A stretch of 64,000 nt of DNA, from assembly GCA_045597845.1 (NCBI GenBank), contig JAZLKZ010000107.1, positions 1 through 64,000 of the forward strand, written 5' to 3'. Both the position numbers and the translations under genes were made by a program. Shown here in pieces: positions 1 through 7,509 of the stretch. The first letter of the stretch is position 1, and every line of letters starts with the position of its first letter. The notes beneath the pieces were generated by a model, which was not told the DNA's origin, did no database searches, and was given only the letters and a program-made list of their open reading frames with translations. Source of the stretch: Colimorpha sp045597845. Its GTDB lineage: Bacteria > Bacteroidota > Bacteroidia > Bacteroidales > P3.

Positions 1-220
1 CGTCGTAGAAGATCCAGACGGCCTTGCCGCGGAGCATGGCGACACTCTCCGAGGTATGGAGATGACGGTGGATGGGCAGCACCGTGCCCGGCTCCAAGGC
101 GTTCAGCATGCGCTGGGAGTTGTCATTCTCGCTATTGCGCAAGTCATAGTTCTGCCGCAAGCGCGGGCTGGCCTGGGCTTGGGCGGTGAGGATGTTTAAA
201 AGTTCCTGGTTGAGTAACAT
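1..220 (-). CDS. WbuC-type cupin, copy 1 (partial, runs off the left edge)
   Basis: The window opens inside a minus-strand gene whose ATG is at 218-220. The visible N-terminal 73 codons are nearly identical to the intact gene at 3285-3680: 4 base differences in 220, two of them silent. The others change Ile to Leu and Thr to Ile near the N-terminus. The HRHLHT stretch of the cupin metal-binding motif is present. Members of this small cupin family are usually found near surface-polysaccharide genes, and their exact reaction is unclear. The two copies flank the Fic/Hip cassette, so this is a recent duplication. The end of the gene cannot be seen. Confidence 0.85.
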   Translation of the reverse strand, partial: MLLNQELLNILTAQAQASPRLRQNYDLRNSENDNSQRMLNALEPGTVLPIHRHLHTSESVAMLRGKAVWIFYD

Positions 221-228
221 GATGGGGA

Positions 229-263
229 TGTTGGGTTATGGGTGAATAGTTATGGGTGTTGGG
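229..263. repeat. Heptad array between fic and wbuC copy 1
   Basis: Five 7 bp units in the pattern TGTTGGG, TTATGGG, TGAATAG, TTATGGG, TGTTGGG fill the gap between the two genes. The array directly abuts the TTA (TAA on the minus strand) at 264-266 that would end the full-length Fic frame, and it lies 8 bp from the wbuC start codon. Confidence 0.7.
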
Positions 264-362
264 TTAATCATACACAATCTCTCGATTGAAAATGTCGAAA
301 TAATTCTTCAACATATATATCTTTCCCCGTTTTTCTCCTGTTGCTTCTGAGAGTAAACCAAC

Positions 363-1406
363 TCATTCCATTTCCGATATTAGCTTATAAGCCGAAGCCA
401 TCGATAATCCTGTGACGGATCTCACAGTCGGAGCATCAATTATCGGATTGTCATACATCCTATTCAATACTTTTAATGCATTGGCCGATCTTGTTCCTAA
501 TTTCTGTGCCTTCTCTTCATTTTCTTTCTCTACAGATAAAATGTCTGCAAATGTTTTGACTCCGTTATCTGCTGTTTTAATGATTCCTGTCAGGAAGAAC
601 TTAAACCAAGGCCGCAAATCGTTTTCTTCCCGTGCTTTCATCAGACATTGATAATAGGTATTGCGATGATGCTCAAGATAGTCAGACAGATAAAGTATCG
701 GGCGTTTCAAGAGGCCTTTACTTACAAGATAAAGTGGAATCAGGAGTCTGCCAGTCCTTCCGTTTCCATCAAGGAATGGATGAATCGTTTCAAACTGGTA
801 ATGTATGATTGCTATTTTGACCAAATCCGGAATATTGATGTCTTCGTTGTGGACAAAATTCTCAATGTCACCAATGAGTTCAGGTATTTCCGTGAAAACC
901 GGTGGAACATATATTGCGTCATTTATTGTTGCACCGCCAATCCAATTCTGTGAACGGCGATATTCGCCTGGTGTCTTGTTTTCGCCTCTGACGCCTTGCA
1001 TCAACGTATTGTGAATCATCCGAATGAGCCGTGAAAAAAACGGAAGGCCTTTCATGGCTTTTACGGCTTCGTTCATAGCATCTATATAGTTATGCACCTC
1101 TTTCCAGTCATCTCTCTTGTCAAGTGGGACATATTCCTCATCAAGAATTGCATCTTCCATCTTTGTCTGTGTTCCTTCAATCTTTGACGACTGTGTGGCT
1201 TCCTTCATGATATGCATTGAAATGAAAAGGTCGATATTGGGAATATGCTCAGAATACATATCAAGACGTCCAAGCATCCTGTCGGCTTTACTCAATAAAG
1301 TGATTATCTCCATATCATCAATTATCCATTGATGATTTATCATGTTCGGACTAAAGCTGTTGTAATAGCCCTGATTCCTGTAAACGCCTGATATAAAATC
1401 TTTCAC
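363..1406 (-). CDS. Fic family protein (AMPylator-like), C-terminus cut by TGA
   Basis: A Fic/DOC-fold protein that probably transfers AMP or another phosphate-linked group to a target protein. The 347-residue frame has the catalytic motif HPFLDGNGRTGR at residues 209-220. An SSKIEG inhibitory motif at 73-78 marks a class II self-inhibited Fic. A winged-helix segment begins near residue 310. The start is GTG at 1404-1406. The frame stops at TGA (363-365) in the middle of the C-terminal winged helix, but translation would continue in frame for 32 more plausible codons to a TAA at 264-266. A nonsense mutation has therefore probably trimmed the DNA-binding tail, while the Fic domain is intact. 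Two tandem operator-like repeats lie directly upstream. The neighbour is a HipA-type module, so this is a toxin-like accessory cassette. Confidence 0.88.
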   Translation of the reverse strand: MKDFISGVYRNQGYYNSFSPNMINHQWIIDDMEIITLLSKADRMLGRLDMYSEHIPNIDLFISMHIMKEATQSSKIEGTQTKMEDAILDEEYVPLDKRDDWKEVHNYIDAMNEAVKAMKGLPFFSRLIRMIHNTLMQGVRGENKTPGEYRRSQNWIGGATINDAIYVPPVFTEIPELIGDIENFVHNEDINIPDLVKIAIIHYQFETIHPFLDGNGRTGRLLIPLYLVSKGLLKRPILYLSDYLEHHRNTYYQCLMKAREENDLRPWFKFFLTGIIKTADNGVKTFADILSVEKENEEKAQKLGTRSANALKVLNRMYDNPIIDAPTVRSVTGLSMASAYKLISEME

Positions 1407-1442
1407 AACAAATGCTTTGCTTATTTAAGTTTTCAAAATTTG

Positions 1443-1511
1443 AAATAAACCATTTAACCATTTTAGTTTTCGACCAAAAACTAAAATAAACCACATCACT
1501 ATTTTAGTTTT
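1443..1511 (-). promoter_or_regulatory. Operator-like repeats upstream of fic
   Basis: Two 28 bp direct repeats with a 41 bp period (1443-1470 and 1484-1511) share the outer blocks AAATAAACCA and TTTTAGTTTT and differ in the middle 8 bp. Between them is a perfect 10 bp inverted repeat, TTTTAGTTTT / AAAACTAAAA (1461-1470 and 1477-1486, 6 bp spacer). The position 32-106 bp upstream of the fic start fits autoregulation through the protein's winged helix, which is an inference. Confidence 0.5.
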
Positions 1512-1658
1512 TTCGCATTTTCTAAAACAAGACTTTGCCGGAAACATCTATCTCGTCAATATCTCCACAATCCTATCTGCCGTGTGTTCATCCCACATTT
1601 TTTGGGGATGACACTTTTCTTTCAATTGCTGGCAAAGAAAACTATGCCAATACAAATG

Positions 1659-2039
1659 CTATGGCAACGAAATCAGCACATACGGATTTGCAACAACATG
1701 TTGTCCATATTTCCTTAATAAAGTAACTATATCCGTTTTATCATCACTTGATTCCTTCAATTGGGACATTCCTGGAATACGAGATGCGAAAAAAGGCCAC
1801 AACTGGTCTGATTTATACACCTTATTCACATCAGGGAAATTAATCAAAGGAGCATATTCATTTTGTGATTTGAAAGCATCCGAATAAGAATAAGTCCAAT
1901 TTCCATCTGAATATACCAATGTACCCATAATGAATTCTCCTATCATCAAATCGAAGTTTCCCTTTTCCCCTTTTATGGCACAAAGATTCGTTTCTTCGCT
2001 ATCATGCCATAACATTTTTATCTTTTCCACTACTTTCAT
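1659..2039 (-). CDS. HipS-like HipA N-terminal subdomain protein
   Basis: A 126-residue protein resembling the N-terminal subdomain 1 of HipA, which in split systems is a separate small protein (HipS). Visible signs are the strand-rich GTLVYSDGNWTYSY region, the F-P-D-x-x-x-x-Y-x-S-D-x-L-x-P-F-F block typical of HipA N-domains, and a closing HVVANPY segment. I chose the ATG at 2037-2039 because it overlaps the TGA of the upstream kinase gene as ATGA, which indicates translational coupling; longer upstream starts lie inside the kinase gene. In HipBST systems HipS precedes HipT and acts as antitoxin. Here the order is reversed and no HipB-like HTH gene is visible nearby. Confidence 0.7.
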   Translation of the reverse strand: MKVVEKIKMLWHDSEETNLCAIKGEKGNFDLMIGEFIMGTLVYSDGNWTYSYSDAFKSQNEYAPLINFPDVNKVYKSDQLWPFFASRIPGMSQLKESSDDKTDIVTLLRKYGQHVVANPYVLISLP

Positions 2040-2947
2040 ATTATTATTTCTTTTATTGTTTGATAACGACATTCTAGGCATTTTATGATAAAATCCATCC
2101 GCAATTGACTGAAACAATCAGCAAATTCACCTTTTATCAAACACTTCATTTCATTTATCATTCTTTCCGAAAACAAAGTTTTCACTTCTTCTTTCGACAT
2201 ATAAAACTCATTTCCATATATTTGTTCAACCAATCGAAAATGATTGATGTTTTTCTCTCCGACCCACCCTAATTTTGGCCTTGAGGCTTCACTGTATTTC
2301 TTAATATGTGCAGCCATCTGTTTAGGATGTTTCCACTTTTCCAAATTCTGATCGCTATCATTCCCAAACAAGCCTCTGGCAGTGTCATACACTGGCGAAA
2401 AACGGGCTTGCCCATTTCTCATCATTGGTCTAATAACAGCCCAATTGAAGAAATGACGGTCATTGTTTCCTACTAAAGCATCAAATAACAGCAGTTTAAC
2501 CAAATCATGCATAATTTCTTGATGTTCATCAGGGAATCTTTGCGAAACTGCTTTCTCAACAAATTGAAGCGTGAAAAAATCTCGTGACAAATTTGCTTCC
2601 TCAACTTCTTCAACAAAACTCGAATCGGACAAATACCCAGCGAATATTTCGGCTCCATGAACCAGTTCTTCAGTCCGAGGACTCAAAAAATATTTGCTCA
2701 AGAAACGCACTTGTCCATTTATCCTCATAAGGCGGCAATCTGCCATTTTCAAGCCAAAAACGACGCCCAATCTATTCAGCAAATATTCCGTAATAGATTC
2801 ATTTGGATACCATTTGTGTCCAGTTTTTGCAATATACAAAGGACATTTCCTGAAGTTGACTTTATGAAATGTGTTGCTTTTGGAATACTCATAAATATGT
2901 AGCAATTCTTTTGGAGCATCACCAGATACAGTCATCGACCTTTCCAC
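2036..2947 (-). CDS. HipA-type serine/threonine kinase (HipT-like), probable N-terminal frameshift
   Basis: HipA C-terminal kinase domain protein, about 303 residues. The catalytic loop is seen as VGNNDRHFFNW and the Mg-binding motif as FSPVYDTARG. E. coli HipA and HipT phosphorylate aminoacyl-tRNA synthetases and cause growth arrest; the target here is unknown. The frame as read starts at a GTG (2945-2947), but the same frame is open 5' of it. A short upstream frame beginning ATG at 3081-3083 (MKRRRIRIKE...) would join it if one base were removed from the six-A run at 2986-2991 (T on the coding strand). I infer a one-base insertion splitting a longer gene spanning 2036-3083. The kinase is followed by the ATGA-coupled HipS-like gene. 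Confidence 0.75.
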   Translation of the reverse strand: MERSMTVSGDAPKELLHIYEYSKSNTFHKVNFRKCPLYIAKTGHKWYPNESITEYLLNRLGVVFGLKMADCRLMRINGQVRFLSKYFLSPRTEELVHGAEIFAGYLSDSSFVEEVEEANLSRDFFTLQFVEKAVSQRFPDEHQEIMHDLVKLLLFDALVGNNDRHFFNWAVIRPMMRNGQARFSPVYDTARGLFGNDSDQNLEKWKHPKQMAAHIKKYSEASRPKLGWVGEKNINHFRLVEQIYGNEFYMSKEEVKTLFSERMINEMKCLIKGEFADCFSQLRMDFIIKCLECRYQTIKEIII

Positions 2948-3083
2948 CCAATAATTGTTCTTCTTTAATTCAGGAATCGATTTCGAAAAAACACCCTACA
3001 GAACCTGAATAATTTTCCACCTCATGGACAGGCATAATATCCCTAACTCTATTTTCCTTTATTCTTATCCTTCGCCTCTTCAT
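2948..3083 (-). pseudogene. Detached 5' end of the HipT-like kinase gene
   Basis: ATG at 3081-3083 opens a 37-codon frame rich in Arg/Lys that ends in TGA at 2970-2972. Deleting one base in the run at 2986-2991 fuses it smoothly to the kinase frame through residues reading SKSIPELKKNN. It is therefore best explained as the separated N-terminus of the kinase gene, or as a sequencing error in the run. Confidence 0.45.
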
Positions 3084-3145
3084 AGTTCCATAATGATTGT
3101 TTCTACGCTACAAAATTACACATAAATGTTTAAACCTAGGTTGTA

Positions 3146-3286
3146 TCACTTTATTTCTCGAAAAATCTTACCATCAATCATCAGGCAGTCAATTTCAACA
3201 TAGACAGTTTTTGTTTCTAAATCACTGAAAGAATATGTCTTATAGTCCCATGTTGTAACCAAATAGCCATGATGTGAATTGATGTT
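3146..3286 (-). pseudogene. C-terminal remnant of an unknown gene
   Basis: Just after the stop of wbuC copy 2, a frame without a start codon is open for about 45 codons to TGA at 3146-3148. Its residues look protein-like (GYLVTTWDYKTYSFSDL, then VYVEIDCLMIDGK). I do not recognise the family. It could be the tail of a gene whose front was replaced when the cupin gene was duplicated. Chance is possible at this length. Confidence 0.25.
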
Positions 3287-3680
3287 ATTTTCTTAATATT
3301 TCCTCTTCCTTCAGCGGTTTCCAGGCTCCATCCTTACAAGCCAAGACTACCGTTCCGCTCTCGAGGCACTCCAAGTTATGCCATTGGCCCATGGGCACCA
3401 CGATGCCGGGGTTCTCCCCTCCTGATTCGATGAGATGGCGGCTGGTTTCGTGGCCTTGGTCGTCGTAGAAGATCCAGACGGCCTTGCCACGGAGCATGGC
3501 GACACTCTCCGAGGTATGGAGATGACGGTGGATGGGCAGCACCGTGCCCGGCTCCAAGGCGTTGAGCATGCGCTGGGAGTTGTCATTCTCGCTATTGCGC
3601 AAGTCATAGTTCTGCCGCAAGCGCGGGCTGGCCTGGGCTTGGGCGGTGAGGGTGTTTAAAATTTCCTGGTTGAGTAACAT
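3285..3680 (-). CDS. wbuC: WbuC-type cupin, copy 2 (intact)
   Basis: A complete 131-residue cupin of the WbuC family. The metal-binding cupin motif appears as PIHRHLHTSE near residues 50-59, with a second motif region near GQWHNLE. Related genes sit in O-antigen and capsule clusters, and the enzymatic role is not firmly established. It lies upstream of a UDP-sugar dehydrogenase on the same strand, consistent with surface-sugar synthesis. A second, 98% identical copy lies at the left edge of the window, separated from this one by the Fic/Hip cassette. Confidence 0.85.
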   Translation of the reverse strand: MLLNQEILNTLTAQAQASPRLRQNYDLRNSENDNSQRMLNALEPGTVLPIHRHLHTSESVAMLRGKAVWIFYDDQGHETSRHLIESGGENPGIVVPMGQWHNLECLESGTVVLACKDGAWKPLKEEEILRK

Positions 3681-3719
3681 GATTTACCTCCACGTATTAC
3701 ACGTATCTTTTTTTCTTTT

Positions 3720-3921
3720 TCGCCACGAATCACACGGATCTGCACGGATTTTTTAGATATTTAGATAGATATATACTTGCGATACGAGCGATACGCGGAG
3801 ACTTCTCCACGGATCACACGGATTTACATTTTTCTCCACGCATCACGCGGATTTACACGTATCTTTTAGATTTTCAGACAGATAAATACGAGAGATACGA
3901 GCGATACGCGGAGACTATTCC
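3720..3921. repeat. Imperfect ~113 bp direct duplication
   Basis: Two copies of a non-coding segment rich in CACGGAT and ATCACACGGAT words. The clearest identical part is a 23 bp block at 3781-3803 and 3894-3916. The whole of 3681-3941, between the cupin gene and the dehydrogenase, consists of this material and carries no gene. Such repeats suggest slippage or recombination in an intergenic spacer. Confidence 0.6.
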
Positions 3922-3941
3922 ACAGTTCTGCTTTTCTCTCC

Positions 3942-5246
3942 TTACAGTCTGCCATCCACAATGCCTCTATCGAGCGTGCATTTCACGTCGAAGATGACAT
4001 GCTGTGGCTTGAGCAGGCTGGTCACATCCAAGCCTTCGAATTTCTTGTGAGCGACGGCTGCGATGCAGGCATCGAATTTCTCAGCTGGCAGTTCGTTGAC
4101 GACCTTGATGCCGTATTCGTGCTCCACGATGGCTGGGTTGGCCCATGGGTCGTAGACGGTGATGTTGAGGTTGTATTCCATCAAAGCCTTGTAGATGTCG
4201 ATGACCTTGGTGTTGCGCACATCGGGGCAGTTCTCCTTGAAGGTGAAGCCGAGGATGAGGATGTTGCTGTGCAGCACCTGGATGCCTTTCTTCAGCATCA
4301 GCTTGATGGTCTCGGTGGCAACGTGTTCGCCCATGCCGTCGTTCATCCTACGGCCGGCGAGGATGATCTCAGGGTTATAGCCATAACGCTTGGCGCATTG
4401 GGCCAAATAATAAGGATCCACGCCAATGCAGTGACCGCCTACCAAACCAGGACGGAACGGCAAGAAGTTCCACTTGGTACCCGCAGCTTCCAACACGTCG
4501 AGGGTGTCGATACCCATCTTATTGAAAATCTTACTGAGTTCATTGACGAAAGCGATGTTGATATCGCGCTGGCTGTTCTCGATGACCTTGGCAGCTTCGG
4601 CGACCTTCATCGTGGGGGCAAGATGGGTACCTGCGGTGATGACGGACGAATAGACCTCGTTGATATACTTGCCGATTTCAGGCGTTGAACCCGAAGTCAC
4701 TTTCTTGATGTGTTCCACGGTGTGCTGCTTGTCGCCTGGGTTGATACGCTCAGGGCTGTATCCTCCATAAAAATCAACATTCATCTTCATGCCGCTGACT
4801 TTCTCAACTACGGGGATACATTCGTCTTCGGTAACGCCCGGATAGACCGTGGATTCATAGACAACGGTCAACGGACAACCGTCAACAGACAAGGAACCGC
4901 TATCTTTTTTCATCTTGAAAACTTTACCTACAGTGGTGCTGGCTCCGATCAACGGGGTAAGATCTGGGTTATTGTCATCATCCACCGGTGTAGGCACTGC
5001 AACTACAAAGAAATTGCAATCCACAATATCATTAATATTGGCGGTACACTTGAAACCGTGATTGTTGATGGCATCTTGAAGGATGTCGTCAGCCACTTCG
5101 AGGGTGGCATCGTGTCCGGCCATGAGGGCCTCGCAACGTTTGGCGTTCATGTCGAAGCCGACAGTAGGATATTGGGTGGAAAACAATCTTGCCAAGGGCA
5201 AGCCTACGTAACCGAGTCCGATAACACAAATTTTAGTCTCTTTCAT
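3942..5246 (-). CDS. UDP-N-acetyl-hexosamine 6-dehydrogenase (TviB/VipA-like)
   Basis: An NAD-dependent nucleotide-sugar dehydrogenase of 434 residues that oxidises the C6 hydroxyl of a UDP-N-acetylhexosamine to a carboxylate for surface polysaccharide. The N-terminal Rossmann motif is GLGYVGLPLA. The catalytic region reads FRPGLVGGHCIGVDPYYLA, with the active-site Cys. The TPVDDDNNPDL and ENSQRDINIAF segments are typical of the TviB/WbpA branch. With the 4-epimerase gene upstream it could make UDP-GalNAcA, as in Vi-antigen synthesis (inferred). The sequence carries about 12 extra residues before VVYESTVYPG compared with the usual family. They are encoded by a heptad array inserted in frame at 4858-4892. 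The gene ends 18 bp after the direct repeat at 3894-3916. Confidence 0.92.
   Translation of the reverse strand: MKETKICVIGLGYVGLPLARLFSTQYPTVGFDMNAKRCEALMAGHDATLEVADDILQDAINNHGFKCTANINDIVDCNFFVVAVPTPVDDDNNPDLTPLIGASTTVGKVFKMKKDSGSLSVDGCPLTVVYESTVYPGVTEDECIPVVEKVSGMKMNVDFYGGYSPERINPGDKQHTVEHIKKVTSGSTPEIGKYINEVYSSVITAGTHLAPTMKVAEAAKVIENSQRDINIAFVNELSKIFNKMGIDTLDVLEAAGTKWNFLPFRPGLVGGHCIGVDPYYLAQCAKRYGYNPEIILAGRRMNDGMGEHVATETIKLMLKKGIQVLHSNILILGFTFKENCPDVRNTKVIDIYKALMEYNLNITVYDPWANPAIVEHEYGIKVVNELPAEKFDACIAAVAHKKFEGLDVTSLLKPQHVIFDVKCTLDRGIVDGRL
4858..4892 (-). repeat. In-frame heptad array inside the dehydrogenase gene
   Basis: Five 7 bp units close to TTGTCCG read along the coding strand and encode Leu-Ser-Val-Asp-Gly-Cys-Pro-Leu-Thr-Val-Val. 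The same unit makes up the intergenic arrays at 5262-5292, 5338-5365 and 5738-5786. In the family the two flanking motifs (VGKV.K and VVYEST) are normally only a few residues apart, so the array is a net in-frame gain of about 36 bp. Confidence 0.75.
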
Positions 5247-5261
5247 AGCATTTTGGATTTA

Positions 5262-5292
5262 AGACAACAGACTACAGACAACAGACTACAGA
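5262..5292. repeat. Heptad array upstream of the dehydrogenase
   Basis: Alternating TTGTCTG and TAGTCTG units on the minus strand, starting 15 bp upstream of the dehydrogenase start codon. The 45 bp between this array and the next (5338) have no gene. Confidence 0.7.
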
Positions 5293-5337
5293 AATATGGG
5301 TACTTTGTAGATACGTACTTCTAACCACTACACACTG

Positions 5338-5365
5338 TTGTCGGTCGTCCGTTGTCCGTTGTCAA
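5338..5365. repeat. Heptad array abutting the S23 stop codon
   Basis: Four plus-strand units (TTGTCGG, TCGTCCG, TTGTCCG, TTGTCAA) end exactly at the TTA that is the TAA stop of the S23 gene (5366-5368). Confidence 0.8.
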
Positions 5366-5734
5366 TTATTTTTTATTGGATTTATTTTCTAAAAATTTTA
5401 TAAGGTTAAAAATTCCTCCAGAGATGGATTGAAGTTGTGATTGTAATTCCACACGTTTGTCTGGAGTGCAGAACTTGCGGTCTTCACAAAGATAGAGCAT
5501 ACTTTTGACTTCAGAACAACTACCCTTTGAGATATGCAAATATCGAATAAACTGAGCATCTGTCCCACTTTCAAAGCCTTCAGCAATATTATTCATAACG
5601 GAAACAGCCGCACGCTGAATCTGATCTTTAAAACCAAAGTCACGGCAAGGCAACATCATATCGTAAACAGCATTGACAAAAACACGCGTTTCTTGCCAAA
5701 TCCTCAAATTCTCTAAATTCCTACTCTCACCCAT
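5366..5734 (-). CDS. Four-helix-bundle protein of the S23 (23S rRNA intervening sequence) family
   Basis: A 122-residue helical protein of the S23/TIGR02436 family, first known as ORFs inside intervening sequences of bacterial 23S rRNA. Its relatives include the Avd protein of diversity-generating retroelements. The family hallmarks NLENLRIWQE near the start, QIQRAAVSVMNNIAEGF in the middle and LHISKGSCSEVKSML after it are all present. I chose the ATG at 5732-5734; longer frames read through the repeat array and into the epimerase gene. The gene sits between two co-directional sugar-nucleotide genes to which it has no obvious functional link. It is bracketed by heptad arrays 0 bp from its stop and 3 bp from its start, as if it arrived as a unit. 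The molecular function of stand-alone members is unknown. Confidence 0.88.
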   Translation of the reverse strand: MGESRNLENLRIWQETRVFVNAVYDMMLPCRDFGFKDQIQRAAVSVMNNIAEGFESGTDAQFIRYLHISKGSCSEVKSMLYLCEDRKFCTPDKRVELQSQLQSISGGIFNLIKFLENKSNKK

Positions 5735-5737
5735 CCT

Positions 5738-5786
5738 TTGTCTATTGCCTGTTGTCCGTTGTCCTTTGTCCGTTGCCTGTTGTCTA
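5738..5786. repeat. Heptad array joining the epimerase stop to the S23 start
   Basis: Seven perfect-length 7 bp units (consensus TTGTCCG, with variants TTGTCTA and TTGCCTG) fill the whole junction. The last unit contains the TAG stop codon of the epimerase (5784-5786), and the first lies 3 bp from the S23 ATG. Confidence 0.85.
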
Positions 5787-6758
5787 TAAATTCTCCCGAT
5801 ACCATTCAATCGCCTCATTGAGACCACGAGAGAAGTCGTATTCGGGGTCATACCCGAGGAGGCGTTTCGCCTTGCTGATGTCGGCATTCGAGTGCTTGAT
5901 GTCGCCTGGGCGGTCTGGGCCGAAATGGGGCTCTATATTTTTGCCGAGAGCCTTGGTAAGGTCGTAATAGATGTCGATGAGATACTCGCGACCACCATAA
6001 GCCACGTTGAAGGCCTCGCCACTCGCTTCATCGGGAGCCAAGCAGGCCTTAAGGTTGGCTTCAATCACATTTTCAATATAGGTGAAGTCGCGGCTCTGCT
6101 TGCCATCGCCGTTGATGGTGGGTTGCTCATCGTTCAGCAGCATCTTGATGAACTTCGGCAACACAGCAGCATAAGCCCCATTGGGGTCTTGGCGGCGACC
6201 GAAGACATTGAAATAGCGCAAACCGATGGTCTTCAGTCCATAATGTTTGGTATATTGTTTAGCCCACTCCTCGTCGCAGCGTTTGGTCACGGCATACGGA
6301 CTGAGCAGATTGCCTTCCACGCCTTCCTGTTTAGGCAGATGTTCTTCATCGCCATACACCGAGCTGGAAGAGGCATAGACGAAGGTCTTCACTTTGTTTT
6401 GCCGGGCAGCTTCTAACATATTGAGCGTACCCTGAATGTTGTTCAGGCAATAGAACAGCGGCATTTCTATACTACGCGGCACACTGCCCCATGCAGCCTC
6501 GTTCATCACATAATCAACACCTTGACATGCATTCATACAAGTGTCAAGGTCTTTGATATCACCTTTAATAAATTCATAGTTAGGATTGTTGATAAACAAA
6601 TCCACATTGGATTGTTTACCTGTACTCAGATCATCTAAGCAACGGACTCTGTAGCCCATATTGAGTACTGCTTCACACAGATTGGAGCCGATGAAACCAG
6701 CACCTCCTGTTACAAGAAATCTGCTATTGGACGGAAAAATTAGATGTTTGTATGACAT
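5784..6758 (-). CDS. UDP-N-acetylglucosamine 4-epimerase (TviC/WbpP-like SDR)
   Basis: An extended short-chain dehydrogenase of 324 residues that probably interconverts UDP-GlcNAc and UDP-GalNAc, or the corresponding uronates, by C4 oxidation and reduction with bound NAD. The glycine-rich loop is VTGGAGFIGSNL (residues 16-27). The active site appears as ASSSSVYGD and SPYAVTKRCDEEW, with the Tyr-x-x-x-Lys pair. RYFNVFGRRQDPNGAYAAV is the substrate-binding signature of the WbpP/TviC group. It is the first gene of a three-gene minus-strand run with the S23 protein and the UDP-sugar dehydrogenase. Its stop codon lies inside a heptad array. Confidence 0.92.
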   Translation of the reverse strand: MSYKHLIFPSNSRFLVTGGAGFIGSNLCEAVLNMGYRVRCLDDLSTGKQSNVDLFINNPNYEFIKGDIKDLDTCMNACQGVDYVMNEAAWGSVPRSIEMPLFYCLNNIQGTLNMLEAARQNKVKTFVYASSSSVYGDEEHLPKQEGVEGNLLSPYAVTKRCDEEWAKQYTKHYGLKTIGLRYFNVFGRRQDPNGAYAAVLPKFIKMLLNDEQPTINGDGKQSRDFTYIENVIEANLKACLAPDEASGEAFNVAYGGREYLIDIYYDLTKALGKNIEPHFGPDRPGDIKHSNADISKAKRLLGYDPEYDFSRGLNEAIEWYRENL

Positions 6759-6904
6759 TATACGATGTTGTTAAAAGATGTATCGATATTATTCAAATAT
6801 TTGCAAACGCATTCAACTTATAAAAAATCAGATCAAAAGCCAAAGCCTATCGGGGAACCTTGTTGACGGCGTTCTCAGGAAATCGGCACGAAAGACTCAC
6901 TGCA

Positions 6905-7509
6905 TCAATAGAAGCAACTATCAAATCCATCTTCGGTGAGGTATACGCGGCAATATGACGAGAATACGCTGCCGTAACTAGACAAGAACTCACCGATAGT
7001 CATATCTATCTGTGCGCTATCCGTAATTACAAGACCGCTGAAGTCATGCTCGTGGGGAATCGATGATGTTGAGAAATAGACTGACGGGTATATATATGGC
7101 TTGGGATTGTAGAAGATGAATGATGCCATGGTTGATTCGTCAACCTTCGGAACCATCTCGACCGTTACAATGCTTACTACAGGCACGTTGTAATAAAGGT
7201 AGGTTTTGATGTAATGATTATTTGGCAACTCAGAATCATCATTATCTCGTTCTTCACCAACAACTATTCCTCCACCATCTCGAATGGTATCTTTATGCTC
7301 AGCACCCATATTGTCGCTATAGCGAATGACAAAATCGAAAAATTCCAGGCTCGATGAGTGGATTGGCACCAATACGGTCATTTCGATCAGATTTGCAGAA
7401 TGCCCCAATAGGGGGGATTCAACATCTTTGACAGTATCATCTTTGTCGCAACTTCCCAGTGAAAAAAACAGATGGCAGCTACCATCAAAAGAAAAAACTT
7501 GTTCTTCAT
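6905..7509 (-). pseudogene. Unknown lipoprotein, frameshifted in the signal peptide
   Basis: ATG at 7507-7509 opens a classic lipoprotein signal (MKNKFFLLMVAAICFF), then the frame breaks at a seven-A run (7462-7468, T on the coding strand). Adding one base restores a lipobox, SLGSC, followed by DKDDTVKD, and joins the long downstream frame that otherwise starts only at a TTG (7406-7408) and ends at 6905. The mature part has about 185 residues, is rich in Tyr, Ser and Asp, and contains the strand-like YLYYNVPVVSIVTVEM. I do not recognise the family. The gene has a strong promoter (7716-7747) and a leader of about 200 nt. Confidence 0.65.

Noticed and set aside
1549..1658. Read-through extension of the HipS-like protein past its TAG
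   Set aside because: The frame stays open for about 35 codons, but the HipS domain is already complete at LISLP, so no lesion is needed to explain the stop.
3720..3921. CRISPR-like repeats
   Set aside because: Only two imperfect copies, no regular spacers and no cas genes in the window.
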